A stretch of 44,098 nucleotides of DNA from Oscillospiraceae bacterium (GTDB taxonomy: Bacteria; Bacillota; Clostridia; Oscillospirales; Oscillospiraceae): contig JAFVWL010000011.1 of the NCBI GenBank assembly GCA_017501695.1, positions 1-44,098 of the forward strand, written 5' to 3'. The notes below the pieces were generated by a model, which saw nothing but the letters and a program-made list of their open reading frames with translations, was not told the DNA's origin and ran no database searches. Made by a program: the position numbers and the translations under genes. Below are positions 32,880 to 40,470 of the stretch, one piece after another (position 1 is the first letter of the stretch; each line of letters opens with the position of its first letter).

Positions 32880-33236
32880 TCATTCTCCTTCGGTGGCTTC
32901 GGGTTCGTTCTCCAGGAAATCAAACAGGGGGATCTGGAAATCACTGACGGAAGCGCCGGTGGCGATGGCCAGGGCGTGTTCCTTCACAGCGCAGTCCACA
33001 CACAGGACCTTATCCTTCTTTCCCGCAATGTCGGTCAGGGTGTTGCTGATGATGTTGGCCCGGTAGCCGGTGCCGAAGAAAAACTCGCCGCAGTGGTCAC
33101 AGGTGTGGGTCAGCCGGGGAATGAAGAAAACCGCCGCGCCCACAAGGATGGCCACCACGACCACCAGGGCGATGACACCGCCGGCACCCATACCGCCGGA
33201 GCTGCGCTTGGGTTTTGCCAGATTGATTTTACTCAT
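32880..33236 (-). CDS. small membrane-anchored zinc-ribbon protein
   Basis: 118 residues, first gene of the operon. A basic N-terminus (SKINLAKPKRSS) and one membrane helix (about 20-40) are followed by two CxxC knuckles, C46/C49 (CDHC) and C79/C82 (CVDC), which should bind one zinc ion, and an acidic C-terminal tail (FDFLENEPEATEGE). Not recognised as a named family. GGGAG lies nine bases before the ATG. Its stop overlaps the frame of the next gene (ATGA), which suggests translational coupling with the vWA gene. The zinc ribbon would face outside if the positive-inside rule holds. Confidence 0.85.
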   Translation of the reverse strand: MSKINLAKPKRSSGGMGAGGVIALVVVVAILVGAAVFFIPRLTHTCDHCGEFFFGTGYRANIISNTLTDIAGKKDKVLCVDCAVKEHALAIATGASVSDFQIPLFDFLENEPEATEGE

Positions 33237-33281
33237 GATTTCGCGCTCCCTTCGGGTTCACAATATATTCATACATCTTAT

Positions 33282-33310
33282 AATATACCACAGCCTACTG
33301 GGAATGGCAA
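33282..33310 (-). promoter_or_regulatory. promoter of tubulin/vWA/transglutaminase operon
   Basis: On the minus strand TTGCCA (33305-33310) and TATATT (33282-33287) are 17 bases apart, with a leader of about 40 bases to the first start codon. No operator-like palindrome is evident. Confidence 0.6.
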
Positions 33311-33353
33311 ACAAAATATAACAGAAAACGCCATTTATTTTAGATGGAAACGT

Positions 33354-33383
33354 AAAAGAGCACCGGCTTCCCGGTGCTCTTTT
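33354..33383 (-). terminator. terminator of thioredoxin-reductase-like gene
   Basis: AAAAGAGCACCGG/CCGGTGCTCTTTT is a perfect 13-bp stem with a CTTC loop, about 70 bases past the stop codon; on the minus strand the stem itself ends in TTTT. Confidence 0.85.
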
Positions 33384-33451
33384 CTGGTATGCTGATAGCT
33401 GCGGCAGGGTTGCTTGGGGGCAAGCCGCCCCACAGTTGGGTATGTAAGGAA

Positions 33452-34357
33452 TCAGCCGATATAGCTGCAGGCAGCCATGGCGGCGATGGCACCGTCAGCG
33501 GAAGCGGTAACCACCTGGCGGATGTTCTTCCTGCGGCAGTCGCCGGCCACGAAGATGCCTTCGGTAACGGTCCGGCAGCTCTCGTCGGCGTCGAAATAGC
33601 CCCGGGCATCCAGTGCGGCCACATCAGCGAAATTTTCATTTTCCGGGGCCAGACCCACGGCAAGGAACACGCCGTCGGCGGCGATCCGGTCTTCCTCGCC
33701 GGTTTCCTCACTGCGGACCAGGACGGCGGAAAGCTGGCCGTCCCTGCTCTCATAGCCGGTGACCAAGGTGGAGAACCGGAGGGAAACATTCTCCTTTTCC
33801 TTCAGCGCGTCGGCCAGGGTCTGCTCGCCGGTGAAGAAGGCCAGGTTTTGAACAATGGTTACATGCTTGCAGACCTCTGCCAGCAGCAGGGCTTCCTGCA
33901 GGGCGGAATTGCCGCCGCCCACCATGACCACATCCTGCCCGGCATAAAAAGCGCCGTCGCAGACCGCGCAGAAGGAGATTCCCTTGCCGATGAGCTCCTG
34001 CTCCCCGGGGAGCCCCAGGGTCCGGTGCTTGACACCCAGAGCCAGGATCACGGCCTTGGCCCGGTAGCAGCCGCCCTCTTCCGTGCGGACGGTCTTGACC
34101 TCACCGTTCTCCACGGAAATGACCTTTTCCAGCTCCACATCGGTGCCCAGGTTCATGGCCTGCTCCGTCAGCGCGTCGGCAAATTCGGCACCGCTGATCT
34201 GGATGGTGCCGGGGATGTTTTCAACCTTGGGAGAGTAGGCGATCTGGCCGCCGAAGGCGTTCTTTTCAATGACCAGCACGGACTTGCCGGCCCGGCGGGC
34301 ATAAACCGCGGCAGTCAGGCCTGCAGGGCCACCGCCAACAATGATGATGTCATACAT
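33452..34357 (-). CDS. trxB: thioredoxin-reductase-like flavoprotein, atypical NAD(P) site
   Basis: 301 residues, normal TrxB length. FAD binding: IIIVGGGPAGLTAAVYARRAG at the N-terminus in pieces and the late GIFVAGDCR...QVVTASADGA element. The redox-active disulfide is C130-A-V-C133 (FCAVCDG). The second nucleotide loop GGGNSALQEA is kept, but the following HRRxxxR motif, which binds the NADPH 2'-phosphate in ordinary thioredoxin reductases, is replaced by TIVQNLAFFTG. It may therefore use NADH, or be reduced by ferredoxin as reported for clostridial flavin thioredoxin reductases. It lies just downstream of nrdD, whose product carries a redoxin domain. Start after a GAGG-type site nine bases away. 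Confidence 0.9.
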   Translation of the reverse strand: MYDIIIVGGGPAGLTAAVYARRAGKSVLVIEKNAFGGQIAYSPKVENIPGTIQISGAEFADALTEQAMNLGTDVELEKVISVENGEVKTVRTEEGGCYRAKAVILALGVKHRTLGLPGEQELIGKGISFCAVCDGAFYAGQDVVMVGGGNSALQEALLLAEVCKHVTIVQNLAFFTGEQTLADALKEKENVSLRFSTLVTGYESRDGQLSAVLVRSEETGEEDRIAADGVFLAVGLAPENENFADVAALDARGYFDADESCRTVTEGIFVAGDCRRKNIRQVVTASADGAIAAMAACSYIG

Positions 34358-34648
34358 GATAATACCTCGATTAAGTTGAAAGTTGAAAATAGATAGTTTT
34401 GCGGGAAAGGCCCGTATTTGGCGGCAGAACCGAAACGGGATGCAGAAAAAGAGTATGTAACCGGAAAACGAATACTGCTGTCATTGCGAACCGGTGCGCA
34501 CACTGCGACTCGCTAAGAGCCGCCCTTCGGGCGGTTGCTCGCTTGCATGGCGCCTGCGGGCGCTCATGGTGTGGCAATCCGCTTCCTTTCCTGACAACGA
34601 AGATGTCAGGACGGATGACACAAAGGTCGTTTCTGTGGTGATATATGG
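34358..34648. other. intergenic region with one dispersed repeat
   Basis: About 290 bases between the reductase gene and the nrdD terminator. It holds one repeat-family copy (34479-34580) and otherwise no gene. No clear promoter for the reductase gene was found, so read-through from nrdD is possible. Confidence 0.6.
34479..34580 (+). repeat. dispersed MITE-like repeat copy
   Basis: It begins TGTCATTGCGAACC and ends GGTGTGGCAATCC, the two hallmarks of the family at 4.4-4.7 kb. The inside has two hairpins, GCCGCCC TTC GGGCGG and GCGCCTGCGGGCGC, which differ from those of the other copies. Confidence 0.6.
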
Positions 34649-34675
34649 ACAGGGCCGGGATTTGCCCGGCCCTGT
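34649..34675 (-). terminator. hairpin downstream of nrdD
   Basis: ACAGGGCCGGG/CCCGGCCCTGT is a perfect 11-bp stem 10 bases after the stop codon. There is no U-run on the minus strand, so termination may be partial. Confidence 0.65.
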
Positions 34676-34685
34676 TCGGATTGTT

Positions 34686-37085
34686 TTAACGGTTCGCCAG
34701 GAACTTCTTGATCTCGGGCACGCTGTAGTAGGTCTCGTAGGTATCGCCGTGGATGACCGCCAGGGTGGGAGCACCCTTGACACCGTAGGCCTTGCACAGG
34801 TCGATGTTCTCGTCAGCGATCAGCTTTTCGTAGGCGATGCCGGCCTTGCCCAGCAGGTTCTCAGCCACCCGGCAGTTGGGGCAGGTGACCCGGGAGAACA
34901 GGACCAGCTTCTCCTCAGCGGCAGCGGGGGCCTGAACTGCGGGAGTCTCTACGGGAACCTCCACAGGGGCGGGAGTGCCTTCCCGGTCGCAGAGCCGGCG
35001 GCCCTCGATCTGGGAGGTGGCGGGGGCATATTCCTTCCGGTCCTTATACTCCTGGACCTTGCCGTCGTTCCAGTTCTGGACGGGACGGTAGTAGCCGGTG
35101 ATGCGGCTCCAGACCTCGGTGACCCGACCGCACTTGGGGCAGGTCTTGTGCTCACCGATCAGGTAGCCATGGTCATGGCAGATGGAGTAGGTGGGGGACA
35201 TGGTGTAGTAGGGCAGCTTGAAGTTCTCGGCGATCTTCCGGACCAGGGCCGCGGCAGTCTGCCAGTCGGGCAGTTTCTCGCCCAGGAAGGCGTGGAAGAC
35301 GGTACCGGAGGTGTACAGGGTCTGCAGCTCGTCCTGGATGGCCAGAGCCTCGAAGATGTCCTCGGTATAGCCCACGGGCAGGTGGGAGGAGTTGGTGTAG
35401 TAGGGGGTGTCGTCCTCGGTCTTGGCGGCAGTGATGATGTCGGGATAACGGGCCTTGTCATGCTTTGCCAGACGGTAGGTGGTGGACTCGGCAGGAGTGG
35501 CCTCCAGGTTGTACAGGTCGCCGTACTGCTCCTGATAGTCGGACAGCCGCTCACGCATATGGTTCAGCACATCCTTGGCGAACTCCTGGGTCTCCACATG
35601 GGTCAGGTCCTTGCGCAGCCAGGCAGCGTTCAGACCAACCTCGTTCATGCCGATGAGGCCGATGGTGGAGAAGTGGTTGTTGAAGGTGCCCAGGTAGTGC
35701 TTGGTGTAGGGATACAGGCCATTGTTCATCAGGGTGGTGATGACCTTGCGCTTGGTGCTCAGGCTGCGGGCGGCGATGTCCATGACCTTGTCCAGACGCT
35801 CGTAGAACTCCTGGGGAGTCTTGGCCAGGTAAGCGATCCGGGGCAGGTTGATGGTGACCACGCCCACGGAGCCGGTGGACTCACCGGAGCCGAAGAAGCC
35901 GCCGGACTTCTTCCGCAGCTCACGCAGGTCCAGGCGCAGACGGCAGCACATGGAGCGCACATCGGAGGGCTCCATATCGGAGTTGATGTAGTTGGAGAAG
36001 TAGGGAGTGCCGTACTTGGCGGTCATCTCGAACAGCAGGCGGTTGTTCTCGGTGTCGCTCCAGTCGAAATCCCGGGTGATGGAGTAGGTGGGGATGGGGT
36101 ACTGGAAGCCGCGGCCGGTGGCGTCGCCTTCGGTCATGATCTCGATGAAGGCCTTGTTGACCATGTCCATTTCCTTCTTGCAGTCACCGTAGGTGAAGTC
36201 CATCTCCTTGCCGCCGATGATGGCGTTCTGGTCTTCCAGGTCCTTGGGGACGGTCCAGTCCAGGGTGATGTTGGTGAAGGGAGCCTGGGTGCCCCAGCGG
36301 GAGGGGGTGTTGACACCGTAGATGAAGGACTGGATGCACTGCTTCACATCGGCCTGGCTCAGGTTGTCCACCTTGACGAAGGGAGCCAGGTAGGTATCGA
36401 AGGAGGAGAAGGCCTGAGCGCCGGCCCATTCGTTCTGCATGATGCCCAGGAAGTTGACCATCTGGTTACACAGGGTGCTCAGGTGCTTGGCAGGGGCGGA
36501 GTTGATCTTGCCGGGAATGCCCAGACCCTGCTGGATCAACTGCTTCAGGCTCCAGCCGGCGCAGTAGCCGGTGAGCATGGACAGGTCGTGCAGGTGGATG
36601 TCACCGGCCTTGTGGGCATCGGCGATCTCCTTGTCATAGATCTCGGACAGCCAGTAGTTGGCGGTGATGGCACCGGAGTTGCTCAGGATCAGACCGCCCA
36701 CAGAGTAGGTGACGGTGGAGTTTTCCTTCACGCGCCAGTCGGCCACCTGCAGGTAGTTGTCCACCAGGGCCTTGTAGTCCAGCATGGTGGACTTCAGGTT
36801 GCGAATCTTTTCCCGCTGCTTCCGGTACAGGATGTAGGCCTTGGCCACGTCGGCGTAGCCGGCCTCGGACAGGACGGCTTCCACGCTGTCCTGGATGTCT
36901 TCCACGGTGATCTTGCCTTCCTTGATCTTCTTCTGGTAGTCCGCGGTAACGCGCAGGGCCAGCAGATCAATGATGTCGGGGTTGAACTCCTTGTTGGTTG
37001 CCTGGAATGCCTTGGTGATGGCCAGGCTGATCTTGGAGATATTGAATTCGGCGATAGCGCCGTCTCTTTTTACGACCTGATACAT
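34686..37085 (-). CDS. nrdD: anaerobic ribonucleoside-triphosphate reductase with fused redoxin domain
   Basis: 799 residues. Class III ribonucleotide reductase that makes dNTPs under anoxia. An ATP-cone lies at about 1-95; the glycyl radical site is G664 in RITGYYRPVQNWN; the zinc site is C..H (CHDH) plus CPKC just before it. After a Pro/Val/Ala-rich linker (about 690-725) a thioredoxin-fold domain follows at 727-799 with C735-P-N-C738 and a cis-proline element GAPTL. Ordinary NrdD proteins end soon after the radical loop. The fusion suggests a redoxin-driven reduction of the active-site disulfide, not formate. ATG 37085 has AAGGAGG eight bases ahead; the upstream start at 37127 is ignored because it lies inside the promoter leader. 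Confidence 0.95.
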   Translation of the reverse strand: MYQVVKRDGAIAEFNISKISLAITKAFQATNKEFNPDIIDLLALRVTADYQKKIKEGKITVEDIQDSVEAVLSEAGYADVAKAYILYRKQREKIRNLKSTMLDYKALVDNYLQVADWRVKENSTVTYSVGGLILSNSGAITANYWLSEIYDKEIADAHKAGDIHLHDLSMLTGYCAGWSLKQLIQQGLGIPGKINSAPAKHLSTLCNQMVNFLGIMQNEWAGAQAFSSFDTYLAPFVKVDNLSQADVKQCIQSFIYGVNTPSRWGTQAPFTNITLDWTVPKDLEDQNAIIGGKEMDFTYGDCKKEMDMVNKAFIEIMTEGDATGRGFQYPIPTYSITRDFDWSDTENNRLLFEMTAKYGTPYFSNYINSDMEPSDVRSMCCRLRLDLRELRKKSGGFFGSGESTGSVGVVTINLPRIAYLAKTPQEFYERLDKVMDIAARSLSTKRKVITTLMNNGLYPYTKHYLGTFNNHFSTIGLIGMNEVGLNAAWLRKDLTHVETQEFAKDVLNHMRERLSDYQEQYGDLYNLEATPAESTTYRLAKHDKARYPDIITAAKTEDDTPYYTNSSHLPVGYTEDIFEALAIQDELQTLYTSGTVFHAFLGEKLPDWQTAAALVRKIAENFKLPYYTMSPTYSICHDHGYLIGEHKTCPKCGRVTEVWSRITGYYRPVQNWNDGKVQEYKDRKEYAPATSQIEGRRLCDREGTPAPVEVPVETPAVQAPAAAEEKLVLFSRVTCPNCRVAENLLGKAGIAYEKLIADENIDLCKAYGVKGAPTLAVIHGDTYETYYSVPEIKKFLANR

Positions 37086-37142
37086 ATATTTTGCCTCCTT
37101 AGTTTTTGGCCGGTGTGGCTGGTTCATTTCGGTTCGTGACCT

Positions 37143-37170
37143 ATTCTACCACATCTTGTGAAAATGTCAA
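37143..37170 (-). promoter_or_regulatory. nrdD: promoter of nrdD
   Basis: On the minus strand a perfect TTGACA (37165-37170) and TAGAAT (37143-37148) are 16 bases apart with a TGG extension. One NrdR-like box fills the spacer and another lies just upstream. Confidence 0.75.
37149..37161. promoter_or_regulatory. NrdR box, promoter-proximal
   Basis: CCACATCTTGTGA matches the ACACxxTATxxTGTG-type palindrome of NrdR boxes with mismatches. It sits between -35 and -10 of nrdD, and its centre is about 31.5 bases from the second box. Confidence 0.6.
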
Positions 37171-37177
37171 TAGGGTA

Positions 37178-37194
37178 AACACAATATATTGTGG
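37178..37194. promoter_or_regulatory. NrdR box, promoter-distal
   Basis: ACACAATATATTGTGGC: the core CACAATATATTGTG is a perfect 14-base palindrome that fits the consensus NrdR box very well. It lies just upstream of the -35 element of nrdD, three helical turns from the proximal box, the spacing usual for NrdR. Confidence 0.75.
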
Positions 37195-37219
37195 CTAAGA
37201 TTTGACGCAAACCGGATAT

Positions 37220-37912
37220 TTAGTATCCCCGGATACCGGCGGAGCCCACATAGGGTGCCGCGGCATCCCGGAACGCGGCTATTTCCTCCTCGGAAAAGCC
37301 GGACATCCCTGTGCCGATGAGGTTACCGGAATCTTCAAAATTCTGCAGAAAATACTGCTTCGCGCCGGAAATCCAGCCGCCGATGGCCCGGATATCCGCC
37401 TCGGTGTGGAACTGCCGGACCACCGTGGTCCGGAATTCATACTCCACGCCGCTGTTCATCAGAAGCGCCACACTTTCCCGGACCGGGGCCAGGTCAAAGT
37501 CCGGCACCCCAACGGTGATGGCATACTTTTCCGGTGTGTTTTTGATGTCCATAGCCACATAATCCACAAGCTTCCGGTCCAGAATTTCCTTCAGGGCGGC
37601 GGGATAGCAGCCGTTGGTGTCCAGCTTTACCAGAAAGCCCATGGCCTTGACCTGGGCCAGGAAATCTGCCGCGTCACTCTGCAGCAGGGGTTCTCCGCCG
37701 GAGAGCACCACCGCGTCCAGCAGGTTCTTACGGGAACGCAGAAAGGCCAGGACCTGCTCCGTATCCAGCCGGGGGGACTGGGACAGCTCCGTGACCAGCA
37801 GGGCATTGTGGCAGAAGGGACAGCGCAGATTGCAGCCTCCGGCAAAAACCGTGGCGGCGATCTTGCCGGGATAGTCCACCATGGACATTTTCTGAAGACC
37901 GTGGATATGCAT
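37220..37912 (-). CDS. nrdG: anaerobic ribonucleotide reductase activating protein (radical SAM)
   Basis: 230 residues. Radical SAM enzyme with the cluster motif CNLRCPFC (CxxxCxxC) near residue 27-34, SGGEPLLQ and DTNGCYP elements for SAM binding. It belongs to the NrdG2-like group of activases that install the glycyl radical on NrdD. ATG 37912 has AGGAGG eight bases ahead; the longer frame to 37945 has none. It lies 134 bases upstream of nrdD on the same strand, but nrdD has its own promoter with NrdR boxes in the gap, so the two can be expressed separately or together. Confidence 0.9.
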   Translation of the reverse strand: MHIHGLQKMSMVDYPGKIAATVFAGGCNLRCPFCHNALLVTELSQSPRLDTEQVLAFLRSRKNLLDAVVLSGGEPLLQSDAADFLAQVKAMGFLVKLDTNGCYPAALKEILDRKLVDYVAMDIKNTPEKYAITVGVPDFDLAPVRESVALLMNSGVEYEFRTTVVRQFHTEADIRAIGGWISGAKQYFLQNFEDSGNLIGTGMSGFSEEEIAAFRDAAAPYVGSAGIRGY

Positions 37913-37943
37913 AGGTAAGTCCTCCTGAAACACAGATGGAGCC

Positions 37944-37972
37944 ATTATAGCCTAAGTTGGCCCCCGGGGCAA
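37944..37972 (-). promoter_or_regulatory. nrdG: promoter of nrdG
   Basis: On the minus strand TTGCCC (37967-37972) and a perfect TATAAT (37944-37949) are 17 bases apart. Confidence 0.6.
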
Positions 37973-38104
37973 GAGGCAAAATCTGGGCCGTTTTTTCCGG
38001 AAGGGCAAAAATGTTTCAAATTTCCCCCGGGGTCCGGGTTTTTCTGGCGTATGAAAAAATCCTGGTGGAAAACTGTCTAATCTGCTGAAAAACACAGGCC
38101 ATTC

Positions 38105-38133
38105 TTGACGGGCTTTTGTGCCCATGTTATAGT
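38105..38133 (+). promoter_or_regulatory. promoter of second GH2 gene
   Basis: TTGACG at 38105-38110 and TATAGT at 38128-38133 are 17 bases apart; the leader is about 45 bases. Confidence 0.65.
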
Positions 38134-38185
38134 TATTAAGGAAAAGTATAGACACTCTCTTGAATACGAAAGGAGCAATATTAAC

Positions 38186-40414
38186 ATGAGAATGAAGACA
38201 CTTCTGACTGCCGCCCGGTTTGCCAAGCTGGGCCAGATGCCGGAAACTGTGGCCCTGCCCCATACCTGGAACGCCCTGGACGGCCAGGATGGCGGCGCCG
38301 ATTACTGGCGCGGCATCGGCACCTACGAGATCGACCTGCCCAACCCCACCCAGGGTAAGAAGCAGTATATCGAGCTCCAGGGCGCCAACCATGTGGCCAC
38401 CGTCTACTGCAACGGCCGGGAGCTGGGTACCCATAAGGGCGGCTTCTCTACCTTCCGTTACGACCTGACCCCCGCCATGCTGCCCCAGGGCAACGTGCTG
38501 ACTGTGGTGGTCACCAACGCCAAGAGCGACATCTATCCCCAGAACGCCGACTTTACCTTCTACGGCGGCCTGTACCGGGATGTGAACTTCGTGGAAGTCA
38601 ACGATGCCCACTTCGACCTGCTGCTGGACGGCACCGAGGGCGTCTTCGTGACCCCCCACAATGTGGGCAAGACCCGCGTGGATCTGTTCCCCGTCAATGC
38701 CGAGGGCTGCATTCTGCGTGTGACGCTGAAGGATGCCGAGGGCAATGTGGTTGGCACTGCCGATGCCGATGCCGTGGATCACGCCCATGTGCTCATTGAT
38801 GTGAAGGAGCCCCACCTGTGGAACGGCATGGCTGATCCCTACTGCTACACCTGCGAAGCCGCCATCCTCAGCGGTGAGGAGATCCTGGATACGGTCACCG
38901 TAACCTACGGCTACCGCTCCTTCCGGGTGGACCCCAACACCGGCTTCTGGCTCAACGGCAAGAACGTGCCGCTCCACGGTGTTGCCCGTCACCAGGACCG
39001 CCTGGACAAGGGCTGGGCCATCTCCAAGGCCGACCACGAGGAGGATGTGGCCATCATCAAGGAGCTGGGTGCCAATACCATCCGCCTGGCCCATTACCAG
39101 CACGACCAGTATTTCTATGAGCTGTGCAACCGGGCCGGCTTCGTCCTGTGGGCGGAGATCCCCTTCATCTCCCAGTTCATCCCCACCCAGGAGGCCTATG
39201 AGAACACCATCTCTCAGATGACCGAGCTGGTGGCCCAGAACTACAACCACCCCGCCATCTGCTTCTGGGGCATCTCCAACGAGATCCTCATTGGCGTGGA
39301 CCGGGAGGACCTGCGCCAGAACCTGCGGGACCTGCATGAGCTGGCCAAGGGCATGGACCCCAGCCGCCTGACTACCATGGCCCAGGTTTCTATGACTCCT
39401 ATGGACTCCGAGCACAACTTCATCACCGATGTGGTGTCCTACAACCACTACTTCGGCTGGTACGGCGGCGAGGTGGAGGACAACGGTCCCTGGCTGGACA
39501 AGTTCCACGCCATGCATCCCGATAAGTGCCTGGGCGTTTCCGAGTACGGTGCTGAGAATATCCTGACCTGGCACTCTGCCGAGCCGGAGAACCATGACTA
39601 CACCGAGGAGTACGCCAACCACTACCATCAGGAAATGCTGAAGACCTTCGCCCAGCGTCCCTACCTGTGGGCCACCCACCAGTGGAACTGCTTCGACTTT
39701 GCCGCCGATGCCCGGAACGAGGGCGGCGTCCAGGGCCGTAACAACAAGGGCCTGGTCACCTACGACCGGAAGATCAAGAAGGATGCCTTCTATATTTATA
39801 AGGCATGGTGGAATCCCGAGCCCATGATCTTCGTCTCCGGCGGCCGGTTCGTCAACCGGGGACCTGAGGCCGAGCGGAATGTCATCGTCTACACCAACTG
39901 CGACCAGGTCACCCTGGTGGTCAACGGTGCGGATGTCGCCACCAAGAAGGCTGTGGACCACATGATCGTCTTTGAGAACGTGGTGGTGGACGGCGAGAAC
40001 GTGATCACCGCCTATGCCGGCGATGTCCGGGCCAATACCGTCACCCTCCAGGGCGTGGCCGAGCATGACTATTCCTACGACCTGCCCGACGGCAACCAGG
40101 GCGTCAACTGGTTTGATGACCCCGAGCTGGTGGCTATGAAGAAGGCCTTCAAGTATCCCAAGGATGCCTTCTCCATCAAGGACAAGATGGGTGCCCTGAT
40201 GGACCATCCCGAAACCGCCAAGATCCTGGGCGGCCTGATGCAGCAGTTCATGAGCGGCAACGCCATGATGTCCAGCATGGGCGAAATGAGCCCCGAGATG
40301 ATGTCCTTCATGCGGAATATGCGCCTGAGCGATGCCCTGAAGATGGCCGGCGATGCCGTTTCCATGGCTGCCAAGCTGGCTCTGAACCAGGCTCTGAATC
40401 AGATCAAGAAGTAA
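38186..40414 (+). CDS. glycoside hydrolase family 2, beta-galactosidase-like paralogue
   Basis: 742 residues, no signal peptide. Same layout as the GH2 protein at 643-2904: LPHTWNALDGQDGG, FTFYGGLYRDVNF, acid/base E366 in GISNE, nucleophile E453 in VSEYG, and WNCFDFAADARNEGG followed by NNKGLVTYDRK. It lacks about ten residues at the very N-terminus. The last 90 residues are again a Met-rich helical domain (ILGGLMQQFM, MMSSMGEMSPEMMSFM), a feature rare among GH2 enzymes. The start at 38186 has AAAGGAG ten bases ahead; the frame is open 27 codons further, but that stretch contains the promoter. The substrate is probably a beta-linked galactoside or related sugar. Confidence 0.93.
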   Translation: MRMKTLLTAARFAKLGQMPETVALPHTWNALDGQDGGADYWRGIGTYEIDLPNPTQGKKQYIELQGANHVATVYCNGRELGTHKGGFSTFRYDLTPAMLPQGNVLTVVVTNAKSDIYPQNADFTFYGGLYRDVNFVEVNDAHFDLLLDGTEGVFVTPHNVGKTRVDLFPVNAEGCILRVTLKDAEGNVVGTADADAVDHAHVLIDVKEPHLWNGMADPYCYTCEAAILSGEEILDTVTVTYGYRSFRVDPNTGFWLNGKNVPLHGVARHQDRLDKGWAISKADHEEDVAIIKELGANTIRLAHYQHDQYFYELCNRAGFVLWAEIPFISQFIPTQEAYENTISQMTELVAQNYNHPAICFWGISNEILIGVDREDLRQNLRDLHELAKGMDPSRLTTMAQVSMTPMDSEHNFITDVVSYNHYFGWYGGEVEDNGPWLDKFHAMHPDKCLGVSEYGAENILTWHSAEPENHDYTEEYANHYHQEMLKTFAQRPYLWATHQWNCFDFAADARNEGGVQGRNNKGLVTYDRKIKKDAFYIYKAWWNPEPMIFVSGGRFVNRGPEAERNVIVYTNCDQVTLVVNGADVATKKAVDHMIVFENVVVDGENVITAYAGDVRANTVTLQGVAEHDYSYDLPDGNQGVNWFDDPELVAMKKAFKYPKDAFSIKDKMGALMDHPETAKILGGLMQQFMSGNAMMSSMGEMSPEMMSFMRNMRLSDALKMAGDAVSMAAKLALNQALNQIKK

Positions 40415-40432
40415 TTCCCTATAAAACAGCGG

Positions 40433-40458
40433 TGCCCCGGTCCGAAAGGACCGGGGCA
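40433..40458. terminator. bidirectional terminator between GH2 and argS
   Basis: TGCCCCGGTCC/GGACCGGGGCA is a perfect 11-bp stem with a GAAA tetraloop, between two convergent genes. TTTG follows on the plus strand and CTGTTTTATA a few bases on along the minus strand. Confidence 0.88.
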
Positions 40459-40470
40459 TTTGCCGCGATA

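Noticed and set aside
25096-33066. Open frame of 2,656 codons on the plus strand across the vWA, tubulin-like and part of the next gene
   Set aside because: It is antisense to three well-supported genes. High G/C at third codon positions removes stop codons from this opposite frame; its product is low-complexity Val/Gly/His-rich and resembles nothing.
18064-33236. Operon considered as a known type of phage-defence island
   Set aside because: The helicase-like, Cys-protease-like and vWA parts recall defence genes, but no nuclease, recombinase, toxin or mobile-element neighbour is present and the composition matches the surroundings; defence remains only one possibility.
37952-40459. 835-codon minus-strand frame over the second GH2 gene
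   Set aside because: Antisense shadow; the plus-strand gene has GH2 catalytic motifs, promoter and ribosome binding site.
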